Assembly (NCBI GenBank): GCA_902560875.1 | Contig: CACENO010000003.1 | Location: forward strand, 41,001-105,000 | Direction of reading: 5' to 3' | DNA: 64,000 nt | Source: an uncultured Prochlorococcus sp. | GTDB taxonomy: Bacteria; Cyanobacteriota; Cyanobacteriia; PCC-6307; Cyanobiaceae | Part shown: positions 9,607 through 19,707 of the stretch, in pieces | Layout: each line of letters begins with the position of its first letter | Numbering within the stretch: the stretch's first letter is position 1 | Program-made: the position numbers and the translations under genes | Notes under the pieces: generated by a model | Database searches by the model: none | What the model was told of the DNA's origin: nothing | Seen by the model: the letters and a program-made list of their open reading frames with translations, nothing else

Positions 9607-10389
9607 TCACATCCCATTAATGCAATATCCTGCGTCAACGTAAATAGTTTGACCTGATATCCCACTTGCCATATCACTCAATAAGAATGTTGCTGTATTG
9701 CCAACCTCAATTTGGGTAACTGTTCTTCTCAATGGAGCTTTCTCCTCCACATTATGAATCATATCTAGAATTCCACCTATAGCAGAACTTGCCAAGGTTC
9801 TAATTGGACCAGCACTGATGGCATTAACTCTGACTTGTCTTTCCGGGCCTAATTCTGCTGATAGGTATCGCACTGAGGCTTCTAAAGCGGCCTTCGCTAC
9901 ACCCATTACGTTGTAGTTGGGAATGGCTCTTTCAGCTCCAAGGTAAGTCAGTGTGACGACACCTGCACCCTCACTAAATAAAGGTTTAGCTTGATTGCAA
10001 AGTGGAGCTAAGGAATATGCGCTTATTTCTAAAGCTCGTGAAAACCCTTCGGCTGTAGTGGCACTGTAATCGCCTATTAGTTCTTCTTTTCCTGCAAATG
10101 CTAAGCAATGAACTAAGCCATCTAATTGTCCCCACTTTTCTTTTATAGATGTAAATACTTCTTTTATTTGGTTTTGATCTTGAACATTCAGTGGGAGAAA
10201 CAAGCTTGGCTTTAGTGGTGCTGTTAATTCTTTGACTTTTGCTTCAAAACGACCTTTCTCATCTGGGAGATAAGTAATACCAAGCTCGGCGCCTGCTGCT
10301 TTTAGTTGTTGGGCAATCCCCCAGGCAATAGAACGATTGTTCGCGATGCCTGTTACGAGAATCTTCTTGTTACTTAGATCTAAAAGCAT
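9607..10389 (-). CDS. fabI: Enoyl-[acyl-carrier-protein] reductase (NADH)
   Basis: FabI catalyses the last reduction of each fatty-acid elongation round. It is an atypical short-chain dehydrogenase: the nucleotide motif GIANNRSIAWGIA is near the N-terminus, and the active-site Tyr/Lys appear in NYNVMGVAKAAL, with VNAISAGPIRT following. The frame opens further upstream, but the ATG at residue 18 (10389) gives the usual 260 residues and begins MLLDLSNKKILVTG, so I place the start there. Confidence 0.94.
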   Translation of the reverse strand: MLLDLSNKKILVTGIANNRSIAWGIAQQLKAAGAELGITYLPDEKGRFEAKVKELTAPLKPSLFLPLNVQDQNQIKEVFTSIKEKWGQLDGLVHCLAFAGKEELIGDYSATTAEGFSRALEISAYSLAPLCNQAKPLFSEGAGVVTLTYLGAERAIPNYNVMGVAKAALEASVRYLSAELGPERQVRVNAISAGPIRTLASSAIGGILDMIHNVEEKAPLRRTVTQIEVGNTATFLLSDMASGISGQTIYVDAGYCINGM

Positions 10390-10520
10390 CAGGAGCAATT
10401 TGTGGAAGTACCGACTTGATTCTCTCCTATTGCAGTGCATTCTTTTGATTGGCTACAAAAAATTCCTAATATCACTACTAATTCTGATTTAGCTAAAAAT
10501 GATAGAGATGCTTTGAAGTC

Positions 10521-11141
10521 ATGGTTAAGACTGCTTCGGAAATGCTGCCGCTTGGCACTCCAATGCCTGATTTCAGCCTGCCTGTTGTTGAGACAACAAA
10601 TTTTATTGCTACCTCACCTCTACATGGCTTAAAGACTCTGAACAGCACCATGTTCGAAGAGAAGATTATTTTGTTGATGATTATTTGTGCTCATTGCCCT
10701 TTCGTGAAGCATATTGAGTCTGAGTTGACGAATTTGGAGAGAGAGTATGGAAAACTAATACAGATGATTGCTGTTTCAAGTAATAGCTTGATTACACATC
10801 CTCAGGATGCACCAGAGTATCTTTTACTTCAGGCCAATGAAGCCGGTTGGCACTTCCCTTATTTATTTGATTCGGATCAAACTCTTGCAAAAGATTTAAA
10901 GGCGGCATGTACTCCTGACTTTTTTCTTTTTGCTCCAGCCAAAGATCGGGTTTCTAGATTGCAATATCGAGGTCAGCTAGATGGAAGCAGGCCTGGTAAT
11001 GATGTGAGTTTGACTGGTCAAGATTTAAGGGGTGCTTTTGAAGCATTATTGAATGGCAAAGCAGTTAGTTCAGATCAAAAACCTTCTATTGGATGCAATA
11101 TTAAGTGGCACCCTGGGAAAGAGCCGTCTTGGTTTCGTTGA
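10521..11141 (+). CDS. Thioredoxin-fold redoxin (AhpC/TSA-like)
   Basis: This is a 206-residue thioredoxin-like protein. The N-terminal LPLGTPMPDFSLPVVE is typical of redoxins, and the active-site pair appears in IICAHCPFVKHIESEL (CxxC, near residue 57). RGQLDGSRPGND also matches the cyanobacterial redoxin group. It is probably a thiol-disulphide or peroxide-handling protein in the cytoplasm; the actual substrate is unknown. It is divergent from fabI and followed by a DegT aminotransferase 54 bp downstream. Confidence 0.85.
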   Translation: MVKTASEMLPLGTPMPDFSLPVVETTNFIATSPLHGLKTLNSTMFEEKIILLMIICAHCPFVKHIESELTNLEREYGKLIQMIAVSSNSLITHPQDAPEYLLLQANEAGWHFPYLFDSDQTLAKDLKAACTPDFFLFAPAKDRVSRLQYRGQLDGSRPGNDVSLTGQDLRGAFEALLNGKAVSSDQKPSIGCNIKWHPGKEPSWFR

Positions 11142-11195
11142 TTTTTCTGGATTGAAATTCTCATTTTTGCTTTGGCAAGTCCTAATGTTGTTAGC

Positions 11196-12374
11196 ATGCA
11201 GGTTCCACCTTTTAGTCTCTCAAAGCAACTTCTCGAATTAAGGCCTGAACTGGAAGAGGCCGTTTTGAGTGTCTTGCACAGTGGCCATTACATAGGGGGT
11301 AAAGAGGTCTCTACGTTTGAGGAATCTTTTGCTTCTAGCGTTGGGGTGCCTTATGCAGTTGGATGCAATAGTGGGACAGATGCATTGATTCTTGCGTTAA
11401 GGGCATTAGACATAGGACCAGGAGACGAAGTTATTACATGTTCCTTTAGTTTTTTTGCTACTGCAGAAGCGATTAGCGCTGTAGGTGCAAAACCAGTATT
11501 TGTTGATGTGAGTAGAGATGATTATTTAATTAATTTGTATGAGGTAGAAAAAGTAATTACACCAGCCTCTAGATGCATTTTGCCGGTGCATCTTTTTGGT
11601 TGTCCGGTGAATATGGAACATGTAATTAGATTGGCTACTAAGTTTAACTTGAAAGTTATCGAGGATTGTGCCCAGGCTTGTGGTACCAAGTGGAATGGAA
11701 GGCCTGTAGGAAGTTGGGGCGATATTGGTTGTTTTAGTTTCTTTCCTACTAAGAACCTTGGAGCTGCAGGCGATGGAGGAGCTATAACGACTAATGATGA
11801 TTTGATTGCTCAAAGGGTTCGTGAATTAGCAATTCATGGAATGCCTCGTCGATATTTACATACAAATCTTGGATATAACAGTAGATTAGATGCTATTCAA
11901 GCTGCCATATTAAATGTCAAATTACCATGCTTAAACCAATGGATTAAACAAAGACAAGTTGTTGCTGATAGGTATTTGGATTTCTTAAAAGATATTCCAG
12001 GGATTGAAATGCCTGATATTTCAATCCGAACAGGCATGGTTCATTCTTGGAATCAATTTGTTGTAAAAGTGAACAACATTAATTTTCAAAAGAGTAATAC
12101 TACTATTCAATCTTTTTGGGAGAGTTTTGGAGATAGTAACAATCCTCGTGATATTTTAAAAGTAAAACTTAGTGATCAAGGAATAAATACAATTATATAT
12201 TACCCAATCCCTATACATTTGCAGCCTGCATATGATAATTTGAATCATAAGGAAGGCGACTTACCAGTTACAGAGCAATTATGCAAAGAAGTATTGAGTT
12301 TACCTATTTTTCCGGAAATCACTTATGAAGAACAAGATCATGTGATTTCAGTGCTCCAATCATTATTTTTATAA
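11196..12374 (+). CDS. DegT/DnrJ/EryC1/StrS family aminotransferase
   Basis: This PLP-dependent sugar aminotransferase-like protein has 392 residues from the ATG at 11196; a TTG lies 24 bases upstream. The catalytic Lys lies in FFPTKNLGAAGDGG, preceded by VGCNSGTDALILAL and EDCAQACG, the family's PLP-binding segments. NLGYNSRLDAIQAAIL and YYPIPIHLQPAY are also hallmarks. An insertion of about 25 residues separates the two C-terminal conserved parts (NINFQKSNTTIQSFWES region). It probably aminates a keto nucleotide sugar for surface polysaccharide; no other glycan genes adjoin it. Confidence 0.9.
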   Translation: MQVPPFSLSKQLLELRPELEEAVLSVLHSGHYIGGKEVSTFEESFASSVGVPYAVGCNSGTDALILALRALDIGPGDEVITCSFSFFATAEAISAVGAKPVFVDVSRDDYLINLYEVEKVITPASRCILPVHLFGCPVNMEHVIRLATKFNLKVIEDCAQACGTKWNGRPVGSWGDIGCFSFFPTKNLGAAGDGGAITTNDDLIAQRVRELAIHGMPRRYLHTNLGYNSRLDAIQAAILNVKLPCLNQWIKQRQVVADRYLDFLKDIPGIEMPDISIRTGMVHSWNQFVVKVNNINFQKSNTTIQSFWESFGDSNNPRDILKVKLSDQGINTIIYYPIPIHLQPAYDNLNHKEGDLPVTEQLCKEVLSLPIFPEITYEEQDHVISVLQSLFL

Positions 12375-12498
12375 ATTTTAAATTTTTTTCAGTTCTATTT
12401 GTTTTAATTAGTAAGAGTGATAATTGTATTTAATAATAAGCTTAAATATTAAATTTATTCACCATTGGACTTCTGTGAGAAGCAATTAATTCCCATAG

Positions 12499-13059
12499 TT
12501 ACAACTTTAAGTATTGACAAGCCCTGTGCCAGGCTGTAATGCTTTTGCCATCTAGGAGTTCTTCACCATTTGAGATATATTTGTTTAATTCATCTTTTGT
12601 TAAATGAAGAATCTCGATATCTTCATCTTCATCGCCAGGCGGTTTTACCTCTAATTTTGATAGATCACGAGCTAAAAACATATGAATAATTTCATCTGAA
12701 TATCCAGGGCATGGACTCATCTCTCCAAGAAAGTCCCATTTCGAAGCTTTGTACCCTGACTCTTCTGCTAATTCTCTTTTCATTGAATCTAGGGGGTTTT
12801 CCTTAGCTTCCAATGTCCCAGCAGGGAATTCAAGAATTCGTCTTGAGACGGCAAAGCGATATTGTCTAAGTACAATGATTAGGCCCTCTTTCGTTATAGG
12901 TACCGCTAGAGCAGCCCCAGGGTGCTGAATTACTCCAAAACTTTTTTCAATTCCAATAGGCAACTTTATTCGGTTGATTTTAAAACAAATTTTTCTTGCT
13001 TCCAGTGAGGCAGTTGTTTCCAGCACAATTGATGGTTCTGAAGGAGATAATGGTGTCAT
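12499..13059 (-). CDS. Nudix hydrolase (ADP-ribose pyrophosphatase-like)
   Basis: The 186-residue protein has a perfect Nudix box: G, five residues, E, seven residues, then RELAEESGY, beginning in FPAGTLEAKENPLD. The surrounding sequence (LRQYRFAVSRRILEFPAG) resembles ADP-ribose pyrophosphatases of the NudF type. It probably hydrolyses a nucleoside diphosphate linked to another moiety; ADP-ribose is the likely but unproven substrate. It lies 66 bp downstream of folK on the same strand. Confidence 0.9.
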   Translation of the reverse strand: MTPLSPSEPSIVLETTASLEARKICFKINRIKLPIGIEKSFGVIQHPGAALAVPITKEGLIIVLRQYRFAVSRRILEFPAGTLEAKENPLDSMKRELAEESGYKASKWDFLGEMSPCPGYSDEIIHMFLARDLSKLEVKPPGDEDEDIEILHLTKDELNKYISNGEELLDGKSITAWHRACQYLKL

Positions 13060-13125
13060 GAAAATAAGAACAATTTATTACAAGAGCGATTTATTTTCAA
13101 TCGAAATGGTTTCTTCACAGAATCC

Positions 13126-13707
13126 TTATTCTTCCCAATTCAAGCTAGGTGGCAAGCGCCGAGGTCCTGTTGTGTTTTTGTTAAGAGCTTCTCCTAATGG
13201 GATGATCACAAAGTCCCTTTCGATTAGGCGTGGGTGGGGGAGAGTTAGAAACTGATTTTTAATTTGTAAGTTTCCCCATGCTAATAGGTCAATATCTAGA
13301 CAACGAGGACCCCAATGATCTTTTGAATCTTGACGATTTCTTCCAAAATCTTTTTCTAGTTTTAAAAATCTTTCTAATAAATTTATTGCATTTTCTTCAT
13401 GAGGATTGAGCAACGCAAGCGAATCCCCATCTACAACAAGTACAGCATTTATGAATAAAGGTTGCTTGGGCGGCCCTCCAATTGGATCTGTTTCAAATAA
13501 TGGTGACCAGCGGTATCTGAGATTGAAAGAATTCTCTTTTGAAATTGATTGTTTTTCGAGAGATGTTGATAACCAATCGCAAATGATTTTTTCAATTTCA
13601 GGCCTTACTGCTACTAAAGTTGCAGTAGGAGGACCTAAGAGACTTGGAAGATTTGCTCCTAAGCCAATTGCAAGAGTTCTGGGTTCCTTTAATGTCGGTG
13701 AGTCCAT
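13126..13707 (-). CDS. folK: 2-amino-4-hydroxy-6-hydroxymethyldihydropteridine pyrophosphokinase
   Basis: FolK pyrophosphorylates hydroxymethyl-dihydropterin in folate synthesis. The signature HWGPRCLDIDLL fits the HPPK pattern, and GLGANL begins the fold. The chosen ATG at 13707 gives 193 residues. The frame remains open to 13764, but that start would overlap the divergent chlD region. The arrangement with chlD is head to head with a short gap, so their promoters must be closely packed. Confidence 0.92.
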   Translation of the reverse strand: MDSPTLKEPRTLAIGLGANLPSLLGPPTATLVAVRPEIEKIICDWLSTSLEKQSISKENSFNLRYRWSPLFETDPIGGPPKQPLFINAVLVVDGDSLALLNPHEENAINLLERFLKLEKDFGRNRQDSKDHWGPRCLDIDLLAWGNLQIKNQFLTLPHPRLIERDFVIIPLGEALNKNTTGPRRLPPSLNWEE

Positions 13708-13793
13708 GAGCCGATCAGTCAGACTGGAGGAAAGTGATTGCTCGGGGGCATCCCATGTTTGCAAGCGGATCGACCGCTATGGAAGAAGCCTCA

Positions 13794-15897
13794 ATGTCGA
13801 GTGATCGAGTAGCTCAAGGAATTGCTAATAGGGCATTCCCTCTAGCTGCGATAACAGGGCATGGCACTCTCAAGTTGGCTTTAATGCTTGCGGCGGTAGA
13901 CCCAGGACTTGGGGGGGTAATTATTGCTGGAGGACGTGGAACTGGAAAATCCATCTTGGCAAGAGGTTTGCATGCATTGTTACCGCCGATTGAGGTTCTT
14001 TCCATTGATTTAGAAAGTGAAAGTGAATCAACCAACTCTTCTTTACGTTCTATTGGCTTAAACCTTGATCCCAACTGCCCTGATGAGTGGGATGAAGGTA
14101 CGAAGAACGTGATCGCTCAAAAACATGATTTAGATCTGAATGCGACCGAAAATAATTTGCCAACAAGGGTTATTCCTGCTCCTTTTGTTCAAGTTCCTTT
14201 AGGCATTACAGAAGATCGATTAGTTGGTTCAGTTGATGTAGCTGGTTCTTTAGCAAGCGGATCTGCAGTTTTTCAACCAGGCTTGCTTGCAGAGGCTCAT
14301 CGAGGTGTTCTCTATGTCGATGAATTAAACCTATTGGATGATGGGATCGTTAATTTGATGCTAGCTGCTGTTGGAGCCGGAGAAAATAGGGTTGAAAGAG
14401 AAGGATTAAGTCTTAGTCATCCATGTCGACCCATGTTAATTGCAACCTATAACCCAGAGGAGGGTGCAGTTCGTGATCATCTTCTAGATCGCTTTGCAAT
14501 AGTTCTTTCAGCAGATCAGTTGATTTCAAATGAGCAAAGAGTGGAAATTACCCAAGCGGTGTTATCTCATGGGAAATGTAGTGAAAGCTTTGCTCAGACT
14601 TGGTCTGAAAATACTCAAGCACTAGCTACTCAATTACTACTTGCGAGACAGTGGCTTCCCGATGTTCAAATAAGCCAGGAGCAGATTGAGTACTTAGTAA
14701 AAGAAGCCATAAGGGGGGGGGGTTGAAGGACATAGATCAGAGCTTTATGCCGTCAGAGTTGCAAAAGCTCATGCTGCCTTAAGTGGCAGAGATCAGGTTG
14801 ATGTCAATGATCTGCAGATTGCTGTTCGTCTTGTAATCCTTCCTCGTGCCTTGCAGTTGCCACCACAGGAAGAACAAATAGAACCTCCTCCCCCTCCAGA
14901 AGATCAACAACCACCTCAGGATCAATCGGAGGAATCTTCTGAAGAAGAAGAAGATAATAGTGAGGATGAACAAACGCCAGAAGAGGAGTCATCACCTCCT
15001 ATCCCAGAGGAATTTATGCTTGATCCCGAAGCATGTGCTGTAGACCCTGACCTTTTACTTTTTTCCTCTGCTAAATCTAAAAGTGGAAATAGTGGTAGTC
15101 GTTCAGCAGTTCTTAGTGACAGTCGTGGCAGGTATGTAAAACCAATACTCCCTAGAGGCCCTGTGCGCCGTATTGCTGTTGATGCGACATTGAGAGCTGC
15201 TGCTCCGTATCAGAGATCTCGTCGAGAGAAGAATCCAGATCGAATAGTTATTGTTGAAGAAGGAGATTTGCGTGCCAAACTTTTACAAAGGAAGGCTGGT
15301 GCTTTAGTCATATTTCTTGTAGATGCAAGTGGTTCTATGGCATTAAATCGAATGCAAAGTGCGAAGGGCGCTGTGATTCGTTTACTTACAGAGGCCTATG
15401 AGAATAGAGATGAGGTGTCTTTGATCCCGTTCAGAGGGGAGCAGGCAGAGGTGCTTCTTCCTCCAACTCGTTCGATTACTGCAGCAAAAAGACGCTTGGA
15501 AACAATGCCCTGTGGAGGGGGTTCTCCTCTTGCCCATGGACTAACTCAGGCTGCACGAGTTGGGGCAAATGCATTGTCTACAGGAGACCTTGGTCAGGTT
15601 GTTGTCGTTGCGATTACAGACGGTCGAGGGAATGTGCCTTTAGGTAAGTCCCTCGGGCAACCTGAGCTAGAAGGTGAAGAACCCGTTGATTTAAAACAAG
15701 AGGTACTTGACGTGGCATCTCGCTACAGAAATTTAGGTATTAAATTGCTTGTTATAGATACAGAAAGAAAGTTTATTGGGAGTGGAATGGGAAAGGATTT
15801 AGCAGAAGCTGCAGGAGGTAAATATGTTCAACTTCCTAAGGCAAGCGATCAGGCAATTGCAGCAATTGCTATGGATGCAATTGGGGAAGTTAATTGA
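13794..15897 (+). CDS. chlD: Magnesium chelatase subunit D, frameshifted at a G10 tract
   Basis: ChlD is the scaffold subunit of Mg-chelatase, which commits protoporphyrin IX to chlorophyll. The first part has an AAA+ region ([32 protein letters not shown]) and reads to a TGA at 14724-14726. The second part, in the next frame, encodes a Pro/acidic linker (about 14870-15000) and a VWA domain with a MIDAS-like [10 protein letters not shown]. The two frames join at ten G (14713-14722); nine G would give [20 protein letters not shown] and a continuous protein of about 700 residues. No other stop interrupts the joined frame. The ATG at 13794 is the likely start. A sequencing error, a real mutation or slippage could explain it. 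Confidence 0.9.
14713..14722 (+). repeat. G10 homopolymer causing the chlD frameshift
   Basis: This is a run of ten G inside the chlD reading frame. Upstream codons read in one frame up to the run; the conserved downstream protein reads in the next. Removing one G restores the frame. Runs of G this long are slippage-prone during replication and transcription and are also a common place for assembly errors. Confidence 0.9.
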
Positions 15898-15959
15898 TTG
15901 ACCTTGTCAATATATAAATACTGAAAATAGAAAAATCAAGAGACAAGAATATTTAACTT

Positions 15960-16817
15960 TTATGGAAGAGATTTTGATGGATAAATTTCATTGAAGAATT
16001 GCCCAAGACCAATAGTAACACTTCTGAGAGCATTCATTAGCTCTTCGTCTTCTATTATTTTATTAATATCAGTACCAAAAGCATCTATTTTTTTTGACAA
16101 AGATCTTGTATTGTTTGCAGTTTCTTTTATATCATTTAGTGTCTTTGGATTATCTATTGCAGCAAGAATATTATTTATATGTCTACTAGCTTCAATCAAT
16201 TCGACAATAATTGGCTGCGCTCGATAGATTTCTTCTCTTGCCTGTAAGATTAGGTCTTCAAGTTCTTTTTGTGTTCTGTCAAATTGATCAGCCGAACTCA
16301 CAAGTTTTTCAATAATGTCTTCTTCGCCAGCTTTTTTGACAATTCGATCAAGTTCTGTTGTTAGTGAAGAAATGCTAGTCAAGGCTTCTCCTTCTATGGA
16401 ATCGCCTTCGCAAATAATCTCATTACTATTGCAATCTGGGTCAATAGGTAATGGGGAGTTTTGATATACCTTTCCACTACTTATTAAAGCTACTTGAACG
16501 TCACTCCCTAAAAGAGAATTTTTTATAAGCCTGGCAACTATTGGTTTAGGTAATAGTAAGTTTTTTTTCTCTAGCTTTAATGTTGCCTGAATATTTTCTG
16601 GTTTAATTTCTATGCGTCCAATGGAACCAACAAGTATTCCTCTATAAGTTACCGGTGAGCCTTCGGAGAGTCCACTTGCATCTGAAAAGTTTGCCTTGAT
16701 GCTCCATGTATTTGCTCCAACTTTAATGCCCCGAAGCCACAGCATTGAGCCGCCAAATGCAACAATTCCTCCGAGAATTGATATGCCAACAATGGCATCA
16801 CGAAAACTGCGTCGCAT
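15960..16817 (-). CDS. MCE-domain (MlaD-like) lipid-transport ABC substrate-binding protein
   Basis: The 285-residue protein begins with a single hydrophobic anchor (IVGISILGGIVAFGGSMLWL, about residues 9-28). An MCE domain follows (ANFSDASGLSEGSPVTYRGILVGSIGRIEI, about residues 43-73), then a long predicted helical C-terminal part. MCE proteins present lipids to ABC transporters at the membrane. The ATPase gene lies 5 bp upstream on the same strand, so the two form an operon. In cyanobacteria such systems resemble chloroplast TGD2/TGD3; the permease (TGD1/MlaE-like) is not in this window. Confidence 0.88.
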   Translation of the reverse strand: MRRSFRDAIVGISILGGIVAFGGSMLWLRGIKVGANTWSIKANFSDASGLSEGSPVTYRGILVGSIGRIEIKPENIQATLKLEKKNLLLPKPIVARLIKNSLLGSDVQVALISSGKVYQNSPLPIDPDCNSNEIICEGDSIEGEALTSISSLTTELDRIVKKAGEEDIIEKLVSSADQFDRTQKELEDLILQAREEIYRAQPIIVELIEASRHINNILAAIDNPKTLNDIKETANNTRSLSKKIDAFGTDINKIIEDEELMNALRSVTIGLGQFFNEIYPSKSLP

Positions 16818-16822
16818 AGGGC

Positions 16823-17608
16823 TTAATGATCTGCAGGTTGCATTGGACCTTGAAGACTGCCTGTTCGAAATTGCTTGACAAAAGGGTTTTTACTTTCTTT
16901 GAACTCTTGTATTGTCCCTCCCCATTGGAACCTACCCCCATAAAGCATTAGAACTCTTTCGGCAGTTCTCTCAATAGTACTAAGAACATGACTTACAACT
17001 ATTGAACATCCACATGCGAGTTTTGTTGTTTTAACAATTAGGTCTTCAATTCTGGTACAAGCTACAGGGTCAAGTCCTGCAGTTGGTTCGTCATACAAAA
17101 GTAAAGGCATTGCACTTTTTTCTTTGTAAGGTTCATTGATTAATGCTCTTGCGAAACTTACACGTTTTTGCATCCCTCCACTGAGTTGGCCAGGAAGCTT
17201 ATTGGATACGTCGTAAAGGCCAACTTCCTCAAGAGCAGCCATGACTTTTCGATGCACAATTTCTTGATCGACTTTGCCACCTCTTTGTAAAAGGAAACCT
17301 ACATTTTCCTCGACAGTTAAAGATCCTAAAAGTGCTGGGTTTTGAAATACAAGTCGTACGTCAGGCGGATTTATTTGATCAAGCCTGAGAAAATCCTGCT
17401 TCTCTCCAAATAATTGAAGTTCCCCGCTTGTGGGGAGAAGAAGTCCAGCTAAAAGCCTTAATATTGTAGATTTCCCGGATCCAGACGGTCCAACTATTGC
17501 AAGCCTTTCGCCAAGTCGCATTGTCAAGTTAAGCCTATTAAGCACAGGAAATTTCTCCCATTGCATTGATAGGCTCTGCATTTCTACCGCAGCTATGTGT
17601 TGAGCCAC
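16823..17608 (-). CDS. ABC transporter ATPase of the MlaF/TGD3 type
   Basis: This is a 261-residue nucleotide-binding subunit. Walker A is GPSGSGKST, the signature is LSGGMQKRVSFARAL, and Walker B is LLYDEPTAGLDP. LSGGMQKR rather than LSGGQ is typical of Mla/TGD-type lipid ABC ATPases. It pairs with the adjacent MCE-domain protein, which starts 5 bp downstream. The likely role is phospholipid or glycolipid trafficking between membranes. The transport direction cannot be read from the sequence. Confidence 0.92.
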   Translation of the reverse strand: MAQHIAAVEMQSLSMQWEKFPVLNRLNLTMRLGERLAIVGPSGSGKSTILRLLAGLLLPTSGELQLFGEKQDFLRLDQINPPDVRLVFQNPALLGSLTVEENVGFLLQRGGKVDQEIVHRKVMAALEEVGLYDVSNKLPGQLSGGMQKRVSFARALINEPYKEKSAMPLLLYDEPTAGLDPVACTRIEDLIVKTTKLACGCSIVVSHVLSTIERTAERVLMLYGGRFQWGGTIQEFKESKNPFVKQFRTGSLQGPMQPADH

Positions 17609-17710
17609 GCTAAAGAATTCGTATTTACTTCTCTAATATTGCCTTGGATGTGTAATTTTGAAAGGTTCCTTAGAGTTCTTAAAAGGCTTTAAGAAAGGCC
17701 CCATCCACAT

Positions 17711-19132
17711 TTGACCTCTCAAAAGCAAACTACGAATCAACTTCGCTTCCGAAAGGGCAAGCCTTTGAGGCGGCCCAATAGATCTTTCAAAAGATCTCGT
17801 CAAAACGATTTGATGACGCGCTGTTTAAGGGCTATTCGCTGGCTTTTGCCAGGATTGGTTGTTAAGAGATGGATGGTTACTTCTGGCTTGGGTTTGTTGC
17901 TGGCCTTAGTTGGCGTAGCTATCTGGGCGGATTTGCGACCAATTTATTGGAGCATTGAACTCCTCTTTTGGCTTTTAGGAGCTATTGCAACTTTCCTCCC
18001 AAGGAGCGTAACCGGTCCGCTAGTTCTGCTTCTTGGGGCTGGTCTTTTGCTCTGGGGACAGAGTCGTAGTTTTGGTTCTGTTCAGCAAGCGCTTGCTCCT
18101 GATAAGGATACTGTTTTAGTTGATGCCTTGAGGGCCAAAAGCAAGCTAAATCGTGGCCCAAATATTGTTGCCATTGGTGGAGGTACAGGTCTTTCGAGTC
18201 TTCTTAGTGGGCTTAAAAGCTATAGCAGCAGAATCACTGCAATTGTGACGGTTGCAGATGATGGAGGAAGTAGTGGCATTTTGCGCAGAGAACTAGGCGT
18301 TCAGCCACCTGGTGACATTAGGAATTGCTTAGCTGCTCTTTCTACTGAGGCGCCTTTATTAACTAGACTTTTTCAGTATCGATTCTCCTCAGGTAGTGGG
18401 TTAGAGGGGCACAGTTTTGGCAATCTTTTCCTTTCTGCGTTGACTGCTATTACAGGGAATCTTGAGACTGCAATTACAGCATCTAGCAGAGTTCTTGCTG
18501 TTCAGGGCCAGGTTGTACCAGCAACAAATGCAGATGTTCGTCTTTGGGCTGAATTGGAGAATGGACAAAGAATTGAGGGGGAATCTGTTATTGGGCAAGC
18601 TCCAAGCCCAATAGTGAGAATTGGTTGTTATCCAGATAAGCCTCCAGCTCTTCCTAGGGCACTTGAGGCGATATCTAATGCTGATTTAATTTTGCTTGGT
18701 CCAGGGAGTCTTTATACGTCACTTTTGCCAAACTTGCTTGTCCCTGAATTGGTTGATGCAATTCAAAAAAGTACAGCCCCCAAGTTATATATATGTAATT
18801 TAATGACCCAGCCTGGGGAAACAGATGGGTTGGATGTTGCTGGTCATGTAAGAGCTATAGAAGCTCAACTTGCTAGTTTTGGGATTAGCAAGAGAATATT
18901 TACTTCGATTCTTGCTCAAGATGAAATATACCCATCACCACTAGTTGATTATTACAAGGTGAGGGGTGCTGACCCAGTTATTTGTGATAAGAGAGAGCTT
19001 AACTCTAAAGGTTATAAGGTTATTCTTGCCCCTCTTCAAGGAAGAAGACCTACTCCAACTTTGAGGCATGATCCTAGAAGTTTGGCATTGGCAATTATGC
19101 GATTCTATAAAAGGTATAAGAAGGAATTTTAG
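17711..19132 (+). CDS. yvcK: YvcK/CofD-like protein with N-terminal membrane segments
   Basis: The 473-residue protein has a basic N-terminus and hydrophobic stretches at about residues 45-75 and 80-118. A YvcK/CofD-like domain starts at [17 protein letters not shown] (near residue 150) and continues with [25 protein letters not shown] and [15 protein letters not shown]. YvcK proteins bind UDP-sugars and affect gluconeogenic growth and cell shape in other bacteria. The start shown is a TTG; an ATG at 17813 would drop the first 34 residues. The stop overlaps the convergent ndhJ stop by 4 bases. Confidence 0.88.
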   Translation: MTSQKQTTNQLRFRKGKPLRRPNRSFKRSRQNDLMTRCLRAIRWLLPGLVVKRWMVTSGLGLLLALVGVAIWADLRPIYWSIELLFWLLGAIATFLPRSVTGPLVLLLGAGLLLWGQSRSFGSVQQALAPDKDTVLVDALRAKSKLNRGPNIVAIGGGTGLSSLLSGLKSYSSRITAIVTVADDGGSSGILRRELGVQPPGDIRNCLAALSTEAPLLTRLFQYRFSSGSGLEGHSFGNLFLSALTAITGNLETAITASSRVLAVQGQVVPATNADVRLWAELENGQRIEGESVIGQAPSPIVRIGCYPDKPPALPRALEAISNADLILLGPGSLYTSLLPNLLVPELVDAIQKSTAPKLYICNLMTQPGETDGLDVAGHVRAIEAQLASFGISKRIFTSILAQDEIYPSPLVDYYKVRGADPVICDKRELNSKGYKVILAPLQGRRPTPTLRHDPRSLALAIMRFYKRYKKEF

Positions 19133-19707
19133 TAGGCATCTTGCATCTCATAGAAGTCAGGTTGTACATAATCCTTACGCAGTGGCCATCCTTTCCAATC
19201 TTCTGGCATAAGAAGTCTTTTAGGATGCGGATGACCATCAAAATTGATTCCAAACATGTCATAAGTTTCCCGCTCTTGCCAATCTGAACCTTTAAAAATT
19301 GAGTAAAGGCTTGGCACTAAAAGAGCGCCATCACGATTTAGAAAAACTTTAAGCCGCACTTCTCTAATAGATAATTTTTTTTCACTAATTTCAGCTTTCT
19401 CAAAATCACTCATTGCGATTAATTGATAAAAGCAGACAAGTCTTTTCCCAGGTCCCTCGTCATACCCTCCTTGGCACTGTAAGTAATTAAAACCGAATTT
19501 TTTTAAAGCTGAAACTATTTGATTGAGGTTATCTGGCTCTACTCCAATGATTTCAATTCCAAGGTGATCTGGTTCTAGAACAGTATGATTTAAGCCCTGA
19601 TTGCTTAACCATTGGCTAACTTCACCAGGCTCAGGGGAATTAGAGAGTTCTAGATCATCTATATTGTTTTCATTGTTCTTGATTTCATCAGTTTTGTCTG
19701 CTTTCAT
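19129..19707 (-). CDS. ndhJ: NAD(P)H-quinone oxidoreductase subunit J
   Basis: NdhJ is part of the hydrophilic arm of the thylakoid NDH-1 complex, which drives cyclic electron flow and respiration. The 192-residue protein shows the 30-kDa subunit signature [27 protein letters not shown] and the C-terminal [17 protein letters not shown]. The N-terminal 35 residues are acidic and poorly conserved. It is the last gene of ndhC-ndhK-ndhJ; its start overlaps the ndhK stop by 4 bases, which suggests translational coupling. Confidence 0.95.
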   Translation of the reverse strand: MKADKTDEIKNNENNIDDLELSNSPEPGEVSQWLSNQGLNHTVLEPDHLGIEIIGVEPDNLNQIVSALKKFGFNYLQCQGGYDEGPGKRLVCFYQLIAMSDFEKAEISEKKLSIREVRLKVFLNRDGALLVPSLYSIFKGSDWQERETYDMFGINFDGHPHPKRLLMPEDWKGWPLRKDYVQPDFYEMQDAY

